64,000 bases of DNA from NCBI RefSeq assembly GCF_001438805.1, contig NZ_JQCF01000001.1:124001-188000 (forward strand), in the 5' to 3' direction. Positions within the stretch are counted from its first letter, which is position 1. Every line of letters begins with the position of its first letter. Shown piece by piece: positions 24,447-33,166 of the stretch. Below the pieces are notes generated by a model that saw nothing but the letters and a program-made list of their open reading frames with translations, ran no database searches and was not told where the DNA came from. This DNA is from Companilactobacillus kimchiensis (GTDB lineage: Bacteria > Bacillota > Bacilli > Lactobacillales > Lactobacillaceae). Both the position numbers and the translations under genes were made by a program.

Positions 24447-25841
24447 TTAAATTTCAAATCCATTATCAGAACTAATTTTTGCATACCAATGACCGGATTT
24501 CTTTAGAGCTTTATTTTGTGTATGAATATCATCACGAATCAATCCATATCGATTACGATAAGCATTCTTCCATGACCAACAGTCAATGGCCGTCCACACA
24601 AAATACCCATGACAGTTTGATCCCGCTTCAATTCCCTTGTGAAGTTCAATTAGATGATCTTTGATAAATTTAATTCTGTAATCATCTTGTATTTCACCAT
24701 CCTTCATAAAGCGTTCCTCCCGAGACACACCCATTCCATTTTCTGAAACAAACCAAGGAATATTTCCATAATTATCACGAATATTAACCGCAATATCGTA
24801 GAGTGTTTCTGGATAAATTTCCCATCCCTTATCAACATTCATCACTCTGCCTGGCATTTCATAGTTATCAAAATAAATATCTGGCATCCAATCTTGCAAA
24901 CTCTTAGCAGAAACACTTGGTCGTTGAACTCGTTCAGGATGGTAAAAATTGACACCCAATACATCAACTGTATTGTCCTTAATAATTTGTAATTCCTCAG
25001 GTGTACTTTCCCAAATGACACCAGCATCAGTAAGAATTTTCTCCAAATATGCGGGGAAATGTCCTAACACTGCAGGATCCAAAAACATATTGTCATCCCA
25101 CATGGTTGCAAACGTTGCGGCCTTAACATCTTCTGGATCATTGGTTGCGGGATATGCTGGAGTCAAATTGAGAATTGTACCAATCGTAGCATTGGAATTA
25201 TTTTCTTTTTTCCATATTTTAAATTTGGAAATTGCTTTGGCTGAAGCTAAATTCAAATTATAAGCTACTTGAACGGCGGCGGGTCCATCAACCAATAATG
25301 GATAATGGAATTGATATAAATATTCCCCATCCAAAATCACCTTGGGCTCATTAAAAGTAAACCAATTTTTAACTCGGTCTCCAAACAATTCAAAACATTG
25401 GGCCGCATAATCGGCAAAGAGATCCGTAACATGCTTAGATTGCCAACCACCATATTCTTGATATAATTTTATCGGTAAATCAAAATGAAATAAATTTATA
25501 TATGGTGTTATACCGTTCTCAATTAAACAATTAATAACATTATTATAGAAAGTTACACCATCAGGATCAACTTCTCCTGTATCTAAGTTTTTTATTAAAC
25601 GAGTCCATTGAATGGAAGTTCTCAAGGCTTTGATTCCAGCTGAAGCCATCAATGGAATATCCTTTCTATAATCATTATAAAAATTCGATGCCGTATCAGG
25701 ACCAACACCGTCATAAAATTCTTCAGGATTCTTCTCAAACCAGTAATCAAATACATTTTGATTAGGTTTATGAAAATTCCCCTCTGATTGTGGTCCAGAA
25801 GTTGCTGCTCCCCATGCAAAATCCTTTGGAAATTCTAACAT
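24447..25841 (-). CDS. GH1 6-phospho-beta-glucosidase-type enzyme
   Basis: A 464-residue family 1 glycosidase expected to split a phosphorylated beta-glucoside in the cytoplasm. Acid/base Glu165 (TFNEP) and nucleophile Glu367 (SENG) are both present, together with FHFDLP and the C-terminal GYFVWTAIDCWSW. The N-terminal motif reads GAATSGPQSEG. It is the last gene of the operon with a cellobiose-class PTS, ROK kinase and esterase. Whether the substrate is 6-phosphate or free sugar is inferred from the PTS context. Confidence 0.88.
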   Translation of the reverse strand: MLEFPKDFAWGAATSGPQSEGNFHKPNQNVFDYWFEKNPEEFYDGVGPDTASNFYNDYRKDIPLMASAGIKALRTSIQWTRLIKNLDTGEVDPDGVTFYNNVINCLIENGITPYINLFHFDLPIKLYQEYGGWQSKHVTDLFADYAAQCFELFGDRVKNWFTFNEPKVILDGEYLYQFHYPLLVDGPAAVQVAYNLNLASAKAISKFKIWKKENNSNATIGTILNLTPAYPATNDPEDVKAATFATMWDDNMFLDPAVLGHFPAYLEKILTDAGVIWESTPEELQIIKDNTVDVLGVNFYHPERVQRPSVSAKSLQDWMPDIYFDNYEMPGRVMNVDKGWEIYPETLYDIAVNIRDNYGNIPWFVSENGMGVSREERFMKDGEIQDDYRIKFIKDHLIELHKGIEAGSNCHGYFVWTAIDCWSWKNAYRNRYGLIRDDIHTQNKALKKSGHWYAKISSDNGFEI

Positions 25842-25865
25842 TTTTAAATTACTCCCTTATTCTAA

Positions 25866-25904
25866 AGATGGTCTTATCCCATTAAAATTGAGATAAGACC
25901 ACCT
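25866..25904. other. intercistronic stem-loop between ROK and GH1 genes
   Basis: GGTCTTATC (25870-25878) pairs with GATAAGACC (25892-25900). There is only a short T run on the coding strand, so RNA stabilisation or partial attenuation is more likely than full termination. Confidence 0.55.
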
Positions 25905-25917
25905 TTTATTATTTCAA

Positions 25918-26799
25918 TTAGTCAACTGAATATGTTTGGATAAAATCTACAGCTGCACCTCTTAGGTTAGCTTCATCGGTAAACTTACATGGAACCACCT
26001 TAGGTTCAATCGAAGCAATTTTGACAATATCTCTAATTTGTTTAATTTCTGTATCAATATTAGGAATTAAATCCGGATTATTCGATACGGCTCCGCCTAA
26101 AACAATTAGCTCTGGATCAAAACTATACTGTAAATTATAAATTCCCTTTGCCAGAGCATAATACATCGTTCGAATTTCCTTTTGGGCTCGTGAATCACCT
26201 TTTGCGGCCAGATCGAAGACTTCTTTACCCGAATAATTGGTTACTGGACTGGAATTAAGATTATATCTTTCCGCAACTCCAACTGAAGTGCCCAAATTGC
26301 TCAAAGTCTTTTCATTATCACTAAGTGTGAATCCAAATTCCCCACCAAATAAATGAGCTCCATGCCAAATCTTATGATTAATAATTACAGATCCGCCGAC
26401 ACCAGTTCCTATAATTAAAAACAACAGGCTATCAACGTTCTTACCGGCACCAGAATCCAATTCCGCTAAAGCTGCACAATTTGCATCATTCTCAATACTT
26501 ACTGGTAATTCAAATCGCTTAACAAGTTCTTGTTGAATTTCAAAGTTATGAATATACGGGATTGCAGAGGCTCCTTCAATCACACCACTTTTTTTATTGA
26601 CTGCTCCTGGTGAACTTATTCCCACACCAACGATTTGGTATTCAAATTTCATTTGTTGAACTTTTTTAGTTAGATCACCATAGAATTCTTCAATTGTTTT
26701 AGGAGTCTTAACAGGCTCCATTTTTTTAAGTTCGTTATCTTTCATTACAGCAAATTTTATGGATGTACCACCAATATCTATCAAACCTAGATTACTCAT
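25918..26799 (-). CDS. ROK-family sugar kinase
   Basis: A 293-residue ROK protein, a cytoplasmic ATP-dependent sugar kinase. Phosphate loop GLIDIGGTSIKFAV at the N terminus, GVGISSPGAV, the catalytic END in SIENDANCAALAE, and the ATP motif IGTGVGGSVIINHKIWHGAHLFGGEFG. The classic ROK Zn-binding cysteine cluster is not evident. No HTH domain, so it is a kinase rather than a repressor. It probably phosphorylates the free sugar left after GH1 cleavage of the PTS product. It is 4 bp from the esterase gene. Confidence 0.87.
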   Translation of the reverse strand: MSNLGLIDIGGTSIKFAVMKDNELKKMEPVKTPKTIEEFYGDLTKKVQQMKFEYQIVGVGISSPGAVNKKSGVIEGASAIPYIHNFEIQQELVKRFELPVSIENDANCAALAELDSGAGKNVDSLLFLIIGTGVGGSVIINHKIWHGAHLFGGEFGFTLSDNEKTLSNLGTSVGVAERYNLNSSPVTNYSGKEVFDLAAKGDSRAQKEIRTMYYALAKGIYNLQYSFDPELIVLGGAVSNNPDLIPNIDTEIKQIRDIVKIASIEPKVVPCKFTDEANLRGAAVDFIQTYSVD

Positions 26800-26803
26800 T
26801 TTT

Positions 26804-28285
26804 TCACCCTATTTCCATTTCAAATGGTGCTAATGGTGCACCAAATTCATTAAATACTGAACATCTAGGATAATTTGTAAAGGCATATCTAATTTTTTGA
26901 ATACCCTCAGTTTTATTCAAAATTAACATGTGTCCCTCTATCATGACTTCCCTAGTAATCCACAATCCATTCACATTAACATCAAATTCAACTTTTCCTC
27001 TTTGTACTAAAGCGCTTACTTTGTTTACAAACAAATATATCTTGTTATCAATACTTTGATAATTATAGACGGTTGGACTGGCATCATATCTGATATCAGA
27101 AACAATCTCACCGATTCTTGTTCCCGCAATCCGCTTGTGTGTCGGGTGAATGTTGTGTTTTTCACCGGTATCTGATATTGAAATCAAATGCACATCATTA
27201 AGTTCTTCAGAAACTTCTAATTGATGTTGTCTAATAATTGCCCAGGCATCCTTTGGTTCATCGACATAACCTGGTAATTGAATTACATAAAATGGTAATG
27301 AACGATCATTAAATAATTTTCGCCAACCTTTAATTAAACCCTCCAACAATTTGCCATATAAATTAGGATTTCCAGCATCGTTTTCTCCTTGATACCAAAT
27401 GACTTTATCAAATGAATAATTTTTCACTTTTTCAATCATCGTATGATAAAGACCATTTGGTCGTAAATAAGATGTTGGTGTCATTGGTGGTGGCCAAGGC
27501 GTATGACCAACATGATCTTTGGCATCGCTCAAAGAAATCTTAGGGTTTTCTTTCATAAACTTTGATAAATCACTGTTGTGTTTAACTACCAAATTATTAT
27601 ATTCAGTAAATTCTCGGTCATAATCAGATTGAATTTTTCCAGTAGTAGCCTTCTCAAATGGCTTGATATATTTAGAAATCAAGTTTTGATCATTTTGAAG
27701 AACTTCTTCCGATACCCACGATGAAGCTGATGTACCACCCTTATAGCAATCAATAACTCCGATAACTTGATTTGGATTTAATTCATGTAATTTTTTTACC
27801 ATCCAATAACCAATATCAGACATTTTCCAAAGTGTTGTTTTATCAGCAACTTCCCATACTGATGTCTCTAGATCTTCTGGTAAAGTAAGTTCATCATCCT
27901 GATATTCCAATTGGGGAACATTGTAAAAATATACATTATCAAAATCCACTGATTCAATTTGTTCTTGATATTCACTGTCATCTCTAAATTTGAATTCAAT
28001 ATTTGATTGTCCAGTGAGTAATAAGACCATTCCAGTACGAACATTTTTAATATCAATATTTTCATTTTGATTATTAATTTTTAAATTCGTTTCAATTTTT
28101 GCTGGTAATGGGTCAACCTCAATCATCCATGAACCATTTTCTGACGCAATTGTGGAATGATTTTGGTTATAAATTTCTAGACTTACTATGGAATTGCTAA
28201 TTGCCTGACCACTAATTTTAAACAATTTATTAACTGGTACTACCATCTGGTCAGTGTAGATTCCATCCAACTTCAAACTAGCCAT
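26804..28285 (-). CDS. sialate O-acetylesterase-like SGNH carbohydrate esterase
   Basis: A 493-residue SGNH-type esterase of the sialate O-acetylesterase family (DUF303). The Ser block reads LLLTGQSNIEF, the Gly/Asn elements appear in WYQGENDAGNPNLYG, and a late catalytic His is likely in HNIHPTHKR. No signal peptide is seen, so it should act in the cytoplasm on sugar delivered by the PTS. It overlaps the EIIA gene by 8 nt. This suggests uptake of an O-acetylated disaccharide, though the acyl group and sugar are unproven. Confidence 0.82.
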   Translation of the reverse strand: MASLKLDGIYTDQMVVPVNKLFKISGQAISNSIVSLEIYNQNHSTIASENGSWMIEVDPLPAKIETNLKINNQNENIDIKNVRTGMVLLLTGQSNIEFKFRDDSEYQEQIESVDFDNVYFYNVPQLEYQDDELTLPEDLETSVWEVADKTTLWKMSDIGYWMVKKLHELNPNQVIGVIDCYKGGTSASSWVSEEVLQNDQNLISKYIKPFEKATTGKIQSDYDREFTEYNNLVVKHNSDLSKFMKENPKISLSDAKDHVGHTPWPPPMTPTSYLRPNGLYHTMIEKVKNYSFDKVIWYQGENDAGNPNLYGKLLEGLIKGWRKLFNDRSLPFYVIQLPGYVDEPKDAWAIIRQHQLEVSEELNDVHLISISDTGEKHNIHPTHKRIAGTRIGEIVSDIRYDASPTVYNYQSIDNKIYLFVNKVSALVQRGKVEFDVNVNGLWITREVMIEGHMLILNKTEGIQKIRYAFTNYPRCSVFNEFGAPLAPFEMEIG

Positions 28286-28619
28286 TTACTTTTCCCTGAG
28301 CTTTTAATTCATTAATTTCTTTATGTAGATTAATAACTTTTTCAGCGACAGTCATCATAATATCGGCTGACATAAAATGATCTTGAGAATGAATCAACAT
28401 GATAGTTTTTTCAACTTTCTCACCATTCATTTCATCAGTCATCCATTTTGTTTGAATATTATGTGCTTGATGCAATAACTTCCGCGCATCTTTTAAAGTT
28501 TCCTCTGCCTTATCAGTATCTCCACCTTCAGCTTGAGTCATGACTTCAATACTTTTTGACTTGGCTGTACCAGCAACAGAAATAAGATCCATTGCGCGTT
28601 TTAATTGTTCTTCATCCAA
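28278..28619 (-). CDS. celC: PTS lactose/cellobiose-class EIIA component
   Basis: A 113-residue helical EIIA of the lactose/chitobiose class. It contains the phosphoacceptor region LIHSQDHFMSADI and the N-terminal helix AMDLISVAGTAKSKSIEVM with a preceding acidic segment. It takes phosphate from HPr for the EIIB at 30072-30380. It lies 14 bp after the EIIC gene. The start at 28619 follows GAGATAAAAT. Confidence 0.9.
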   Translation of the reverse strand: MDEEQLKRAMDLISVAGTAKSKSIEVMTQAEGGDTDKAEETLKDARKLLHQAHNIQTKWMTDEMNGEKVEKTIMLIHSQDHFMSADIMMTVAEKVINLHKEINELKAQGKVNG

Positions 28620-28633
28620 TTTATTTTATCTCC

Positions 28634-30079
28634 TTAAGCAGGTTCGATTTCAACATCTTTTTCTGCATTTTTATGAGCTGCTTCCATATCTGCATCTTTA
28701 ACAGAAACATCAGGATTCAGCTTGTTGTCCATACGAACAAATGGATAGTAAATTGCAGTAGTTACAACAACGATAACTGCCTGAACAATTAAACCCTTAA
28801 TTGATCCTGTATAAAGTAATCCAGAAAGCAATGTTGGAACTGTCCATGGAACATTATTAACGATAGGCCCGATAAAACCAATTCTAGTAAAAAATATTCC
28901 AATATAGAAGGCCAATGGTTGTGCAACTAACCATGGAATAAAGTACAAAGGGTTCAAAATAATTGGTAGACCAAAGGTTACAGGCTCTGAAATATTAAAG
29001 ATAGCTGGCATTAAAGCAATTTTTGATACTTTTTTAGCCGCAGCTCTTTTTGAAAATAGAATTAATGCTAGAACTGGTGATACTGAACATGATCCAGCGG
29101 CAATAGTTGAAAAGTTCATGAATAATGTTGAATAGATATGATGTGCTTGACCCAACATATTTTGGGTATCATTGATGTTCCAAGTTAAGCCAAAGATTGG
29201 TCCCCAAATTGATGTTGGATGTATACCGAACCACTGAAGTAAACTCCAAGTAATCTGAGATACGAAAGCGAATAATCCGGTACCCGAAATTGCTAAAGCT
29301 GGTTTCTGTAAAGCTGTCAATAATAGTTCTGGCATAGTTTCACCAGTAAAGGTTGTACTGATACCTGTCAAAATAATGAAAACGCCCATAGTAATAACAC
29401 CAGGAATCAATGACTCAAAACTACGTGCAACAGCAGGTGGTACTGAATCTGGCATTTTAATCGTAAAGTTCTTCTCTAAAACCTTGTTATAGATCCAAAC
29501 TGCAAAACCACTAATTAGTAAAGCGGCGAAAACACCTTTGGTACCAAAGAATGTTGTATCCATATAATTTAAAACATCGATTGGTTTCTTAGCTCCGTCT
29601 GGAGTGTATTGGAATTTCCAAGGCATACAGATGAAGAAGGCACCTAAAGCATAAAGAACGGATGTCATATGTTCCTTACTCTTGGGAAAATACTTACGTG
29701 AAAATGTATGTGAGAAAATAACTACCAATAATACCGCAAATGTATTTAACGAACCGTTTGAGATAAGCCCAATCAGATTACCAGTAGTGGTTAGCCCATT
29801 GAACAAACCTGAAGCTTGCCAGGCAGTCCATGAACCACTGATCAATCGACCTAATCCCAAACCTTGTTTACCAAAAATCAAGCCATTGGTTGGATCAACG
29901 AAAACATTTTGGAGCATAATTGCAAATCCAGCAATCATTGATGTTGCTGCAACAATAATAAACGAATCACGAAGCGTTAATAACAATTTATTGGCAGCAA
30001 TTTTACCAGCTGTTTTGGTAAACTCGCCTTGAAATTTCTGCCAGCCTTGGCCCTTTTCTTTCTTACTCATCTTAGCCAA
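28634..30079 (-). CDS. celB: PTS cellobiose-class EIIC permease
   Basis: A 481-residue EIIC of the lactose/cellobiose family with about ten membrane helices. It has the conserved blocks LRDSFIIVAATSMIAGFAIM at the start, GIHPTSIWGPIFG, FNISEPVTFGLPIILNP and a charged cytoplasmic C terminus. It is somewhat longer than typical CelB (about 440) because of both extended ends. It overlaps EIIB by 8 nt, so translation is coupled. Confidence 0.92.
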   Translation of the reverse strand: MAKMSKKEKGQGWQKFQGEFTKTAGKIAANKLLLTLRDSFIIVAATSMIAGFAIMLQNVFVDPTNGLIFGKQGLGLGRLISGSWTAWQASGLFNGLTTTGNLIGLISNGSLNTFAVLLVVIFSHTFSRKYFPKSKEHMTSVLYALGAFFICMPWKFQYTPDGAKKPIDVLNYMDTTFFGTKGVFAALLISGFAVWIYNKVLEKNFTIKMPDSVPPAVARSFESLIPGVITMGVFIILTGISTTFTGETMPELLLTALQKPALAISGTGLFAFVSQITWSLLQWFGIHPTSIWGPIFGLTWNINDTQNMLGQAHHIYSTLFMNFSTIAAGSCSVSPVLALILFSKRAAAKKVSKIALMPAIFNISEPVTFGLPIILNPLYFIPWLVAQPLAFYIGIFFTRIGFIGPIVNNVPWTVPTLLSGLLYTGSIKGLIVQAVIVVVTTAIYYPFVRMDNKLNPDVSVKDADMEAAHKNAEKDVEIEPA

Positions 30080-30380
30080 TCCCCTTTTCGTCCAATAAAT
30101 CTACTAACACTTGTCCATCCATACTTCCAAATTGTTGCATAGTTAATAGAATAACTTTGGTATTTGGATGTCCTGCTTTCGTTTGATCAAATGCCCAACC
30201 AATCTGTGGTGCTAAGAGAATAACATCAACATCATCTCCAACTTCGTCGACCATGCCAAAATCATAAGCATCAACTTTTACATCCCTATCTGCAGCGTCA
30301 TAAACCTTCTGCATTTTTGATCCTATTAAACTCGTTGAAAAACCCCCGCTACAAAATATCGCAATTTTTAACTGTGCCAT
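30072..30380 (-). CDS. celA: PTS lactose/cellobiose-class EIIB component
   Basis: A 102-residue EIIB with active Cys10 in IAIFCSGGFSTS, first gene of the operon. A GAGAGGGGA ribosome-binding site precedes the ATG. The promoter, a consensus cre and a GntR operator lie in the 135 bp upstream, so the whole operon appears subject to both specific control and catabolite repression. Confidence 0.92.
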   Translation of the reverse strand: MAQLKIAIFCSGGFSTSLIGSKMQKVYDAADRDVKVDAYDFGMVDEVGDDVDVILLAPQIGWAFDQTKAGHPNTKVILLTMQQFGSMDGQVLVDLLDEKGIG

Positions 30381-30402
30381 AATATAAATCCCCTCTCTTA
30401 TT

Positions 30403-30416
30403 TGTTAACGCTTTCA
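30403..30416. promoter_or_regulatory. consensus cre (CcpA) site
   Basis: On the minus strand TGAAAGCGTTAACA fits TGWNANCGNTNWCA at all 14 positions. It overlaps the end of the -10 and the transcription start. Confidence 0.85.
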
Positions 30417-30444
30417 GTATAAAAGCATATACTTTTAAAGTCAA
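30416..30444 (-). promoter_or_regulatory. promoter of the cellobiose-class PTS operon
   Basis: TTGACT (30439-30444), 17 bp, TATACT (30416-30421) on the minus strand. Confidence 0.88.
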
Positions 30445-30456
30445 TACAATTTTATA

Positions 30457-30472
30457 ATTTGTTATAACAAAT
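30457..30472. promoter_or_regulatory. GntR operator at the PTS promoter
   Basis: Perfect 16-bp palindrome ATTTGTTATAACAAAT, identical to the copy at 31250-31265. It is 12 bp upstream of the -35. Confidence 0.8.
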
Positions 30473-30515
30473 ATTTTTCCGAAAAAAATAGCCATCAACT
30501 TGTAGTTAATGACCT

Positions 30516-31211
30516 TTAAATAGATTCATGCAATGAATACTGTGATGATCTAATATATGTATAAGCATATTCAAATATTTGTCCATTCTTTAAAAATGAT
30601 CTTTGTTCAATTGTTAAGAGTGGTTCCGGTCCCTTTAAAGACATTACTTCTGATGTATCTTCATTGGCCATTTCACAAGAGATAGTCCTGATAGCACTAC
30701 CTATTTCTAAATCTAATTCCTTATTAATAAAATCATATATAGAACCCATTAATGAATCCATTCTCATACCTTGAATAATCTTTACAGGCATGAATATGTT
30801 TTGTAAAGCAATCGTCTCTTTACCCTTCATAATCAACCGTTCGATCTCATATGTTAAGTCAAATTGATTTATATTCATTTGATTCATAACTTTATCATCC
30901 GGTTTACTAACCCCAAAGTTTAATAACTTAACCTGATATTCATTAAAATCAAATATTTCAAGAGACTGTTTATCATCAATTAATTCGCCTGGTTTATTGT
31001 CTTTAACAAATGTCCCCGAACCCTGTATTCGATAGATAAGGCCCTCATTAACAAGAATATCCAGAGCCTTTCGAACTGTGATACGACTAACATTTAAGGA
31101 TGAGGCAATCACCGTCTCTTGTGGAAGTTGGTCGTTTATTTGATATTCTTTCTCCAATATTTGCTGTCTTAGACGATTGGCAACAACCACATATTTTGGC
31201 GCCTCTTTCAT
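30516..31211 (-). CDS. GntR/HutC-family regulator of the cellobiose-class operon
   Basis: A 231-residue regulator with N-terminal winged HTH (LRQQILEKEYQINDQLPQET then VSRITVRKALDILVNEGLIYRI) and a C-terminal UTRA effector domain. The ligand is probably a sugar phosphate made by the adjacent PTS. Identical palindromes at its own promoter and the PTS promoter identify its operator. The ATG follows CGGAGGAA. It is transcribed separately from the PTS genes. Confidence 0.9.
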   Translation of the reverse strand: MKEAPKYVVVANRLRQQILEKEYQINDQLPQETVIASSLNVSRITVRKALDILVNEGLIYRIQGSGTFVKDNKPGELIDDKQSLEIFDFNEYQVKLLNFGVSKPDDKVMNQMNINQFDLTYEIERLIMKGKETIALQNIFMPVKIIQGMRMDSLMGSIYDFINKELDLEIGSAIRTISCEMANEDTSEVMSLKGPEPLLTIEQRSFLKNGQIFEYAYTYIRSSQYSLHESI

Positions 31212-31249
31212 ATAGATTCCTCCGGGAAAAGCTTATTTGTATGATCAAA

Positions 31250-31265
31250 ATTTGTTATAACAAAT
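31250..31265. promoter_or_regulatory. GntR operator at the gntR promoter
   Basis: ATTTGTTATAACAAAT, identical to 30457-30472, about 40 bp upstream of the gntR start codon, consistent with autoregulation. Confidence 0.8.
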
Positions 31266-31390
31266 ATTTATCTGCATCATTGTATTATAACTCACAATAT
31301 TTCTATTTGATATTAATATGTATATACCATTATATTATAAGTCATTAAAATCACTTCTTCTACATGACATTTTATCCATTCTATAAGGAC

Positions 31391-31445
31391 AAAAAGAATC
31401 TTCCATAATTATCTTAAAGAAATAATCATGAAAGATTCTTTTTTA
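31391..31445 (-). terminator. terminator of uspA
   Basis: AAAGAATCTTTCAT pairs with ATGGAAGATTCTTT across a loop of about 25 nt that is itself partly paired, with T runs on the exit side. Confidence 0.75.
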
Positions 31446-31446
31446 T

Positions 31447-31875
31447 TTAAACCACAATCAAAATATTAATACTAGTATGTTCAGAAACATACCTGGTAAC
31501 AGAGCCTACAAATACCCGTGTAAAGGCACTGGTACCGGTCTTGCCCATTACAATCAAATCAATCCCATTTTCTTCTGGGAACCGGGTTAATTGTTCACGA
31601 GGTTCCCCATTCAATAATTTAACGGTACTAGACAATCCAGCTTTCTTTACGATTTCAGAAGCCTTCTGAAGATCCTTTTCGGCACTATCTTCCAGATCTC
31701 TAGTCAATCCTGGTGCATATGACACTCCGACGTTCATTGGTAAATTAGCGGTATTAACTACTGATACTAAATAAATCTCTGAATTAAACTGTTTGGCTAG
31801 ATCCACTGCTGAATCTAATGCATTATAAGCGCTCTTGCTACCATCAATAGCTACTAAGATTTTTTTATACATCAC
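31447..31875 (-). CDS. universal stress protein, UspA family
   Basis: A 142-residue cytoplasmic USP domain protein. It shows the ATP-binding type signature: ILVAIDGSKSAYNAL at the N terminus, then DLIVMGKTGTSAFTRVFVGSV with the GxxG-x9-G(S/T) spacing, and INILIVV at the end. USP proteins aid survival under stress; the precise role is unknown. It is monocistronic with its own terminator. GGAGGTATAGTG lies just before the ATG. Confidence 0.92.
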   Translation of the reverse strand: MMYKKILVAIDGSKSAYNALDSAVDLAKQFNSEIYLVSVVNTANLPMNVGVSYAPGLTRDLEDSAEKDLQKASEIVKKAGLSSTVKLLNGEPREQLTRFPEENGIDLIVMGKTGTSAFTRVFVGSVTRYVSEHTSINILIVV

Positions 31876-32013
31876 TATACCTCCTATTTATATCCTTTAT
31901 ACAGATTTTACCAAGTTAAGGAAAAATATGGTAACCATAAGCTATTAAGAAGTTCAAATTGTTGTTATACTTAATAATGAGTAGTAGATGACTTTTTTAG
32001 GGGATTAGTTATT

Positions 32014-32301
32014 ATGCAAACAAAACACAGATTAGAGCTCATTGAACGAGAATGTCGTATTAGAACTAATTTAAAAGAGATTCAATTTACTCATTATTTT
32101 TCCAATCGTTTTATGGAGAAAAATACACAATTTTTCTGTATTGAAGATTTTTTCAAGGCACTCGGGGTTACTAGCAAAAACGCCTTGGAAAGATTACCAA
32201 TTGCGATTTGGGAACAGCAAGTTAAGGACTCCACTACATTCTCATCTTGGCAAGAAATGCTGGATCAGGCTGGTAATGAATACAGTCTAGCAAATCTTTA
32301 A
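32014..32301 (+). CDS. hypothetical cytoplasmic protein, 95 aa
   Basis: Small soluble protein with no recognised family, charged N terminus (MQTKHRLELIERECRIRTN), a central FFCIEDFFKALGVTSKNA stretch and no membrane segment. AGGGGATT precedes the ATG and a terminator follows the stop, so it is probably a real monocistronic gene. Confidence 0.65.
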   Translation: MQTKHRLELIERECRIRTNLKEIQFTHYFSNRFMEKNTQFFCIEDFFKALGVTSKNALERLPIAIWEQQVKDSTTFSSWQEMLDQAGNEYSLANL

Positions 32302-32329
32302 GTATCCTGATTCTGGGGTGCTTTTTTAT
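32302..32329 (+). terminator. terminator after the 95-aa gene
   Basis: GTATCCT pairs with GGGGTGC using G-U pairs, followed by seven T. Confidence 0.65.
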
Positions 32330-32403
32330 TTTCCTAAAAATAGGACTATTCTGATATAATTAAAGTGTATAAAATACGTAATTTAGTTATAGGGGGAAAT
32401 ATC

Positions 32404-33129
32404 GTGAAAAAAAGTATTATCTCTAGTTTAATCGCATCAACCTTGTTACTTGTTGGTTCCATTGCACCAGTAGTTGTTAGCGCTGACACTACTACTGCCG
32501 GAGTTATGAATTTAGCCGACAAAGGTACTTTGACAACAAGCAAAATGGCCTTCCTGTTCTCATTAAATGGCAATAGTTTTACTCAGGTAGCCTCTCGTGC
32601 TTTAGGTCCTAATAGCGCTTGGATCTATGACAAATCTATCAAAGGTGCTGACGGTCTAACCTACTATCGTGTTTCAACAAACGAATGGGTTGGTTCTGAT
32701 GAGCTTAGTCAAATTAATGGTACAGGTTCAAATATTTCACGTACTAAAACTACCATTTACATCGGTAACTGGTCAGCAGCTGTCCTTGACGCCAATGGTA
32801 ATAAAACAGGTAACATCTTGCCTGCTCGTTCTGCTTGGGTCGCTTTTGATGACCAAGTAACTATCAATGGTGGCTCATATTACCAAATTGGTAGTGATCA
32901 ATATGTTTCAACTTATGATACCGGTTCAGCACCAGTTGTAAATATTGATAACAACAATAACAACACGACTACTGACACATCATACAGTGGCAGTATTATT
33001 GGTAACTCTGATTCAAAGATTTACCATGTTCCTGGTCAACGTGGCTACAATATTAAGGCCTATCATACGGTTTACTTTAATACCGAACAAGATGCCATCA
33101 ACGCTGGCTATCGTAAAGCTAAAGTTTAA
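32404..33129 (+). CDS. secreted SLAP-domain surface protein
   Basis: A 241-residue exported protein. GTG 32404 is the start, with AGGGGG seven bases upstream, giving MKKSIISSLIASTLLLVGSI and a cleavage site near VSADTT. Two S-layer-associated (SLAP-type) wall-binding repeats follow, with the signatures TYYRVSTNEWVGSDEL and YYQIGSDQYVSTY. After an Asn/Thr-rich linker the C-terminal 45 residues (SKIYHVPGQRGY... EQDAINAGYRKA) form a small domain often seen at the end of lactobacillus secreted proteins. It probably binds the cell wall; a catalytic role is not evident. Confidence 0.82.
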   Translation: MKKSIISSLIASTLLLVGSIAPVVVSADTTTAGVMNLADKGTLTTSKMAFLFSLNGNSFTQVASRALGPNSAWIYDKSIKGADGLTYYRVSTNEWVGSDELSQINGTGSNISRTKTTIYIGNWSAAVLDANGNKTGNILPARSAWVAFDDQVTINGGSYYQIGSDQYVSTYDTGSAPVVNIDNNNNNTTTDTSYSGSIIGNSDSKIYHVPGQRGYNIKAYHTVYFNTEQDAINAGYRKAKV

Positions 33130-33133
33130 CAAT

Positions 33134-33166
33134 AAAGGACTCATCGCCATGATGAGCCCTTTTTAT
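33134..33166. terminator. bidirectional terminator
   Basis: GGACTCATC and GATGAGCCC pair around GCCAT with A and T runs on both sides, between two convergent genes. Confidence 0.85.
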
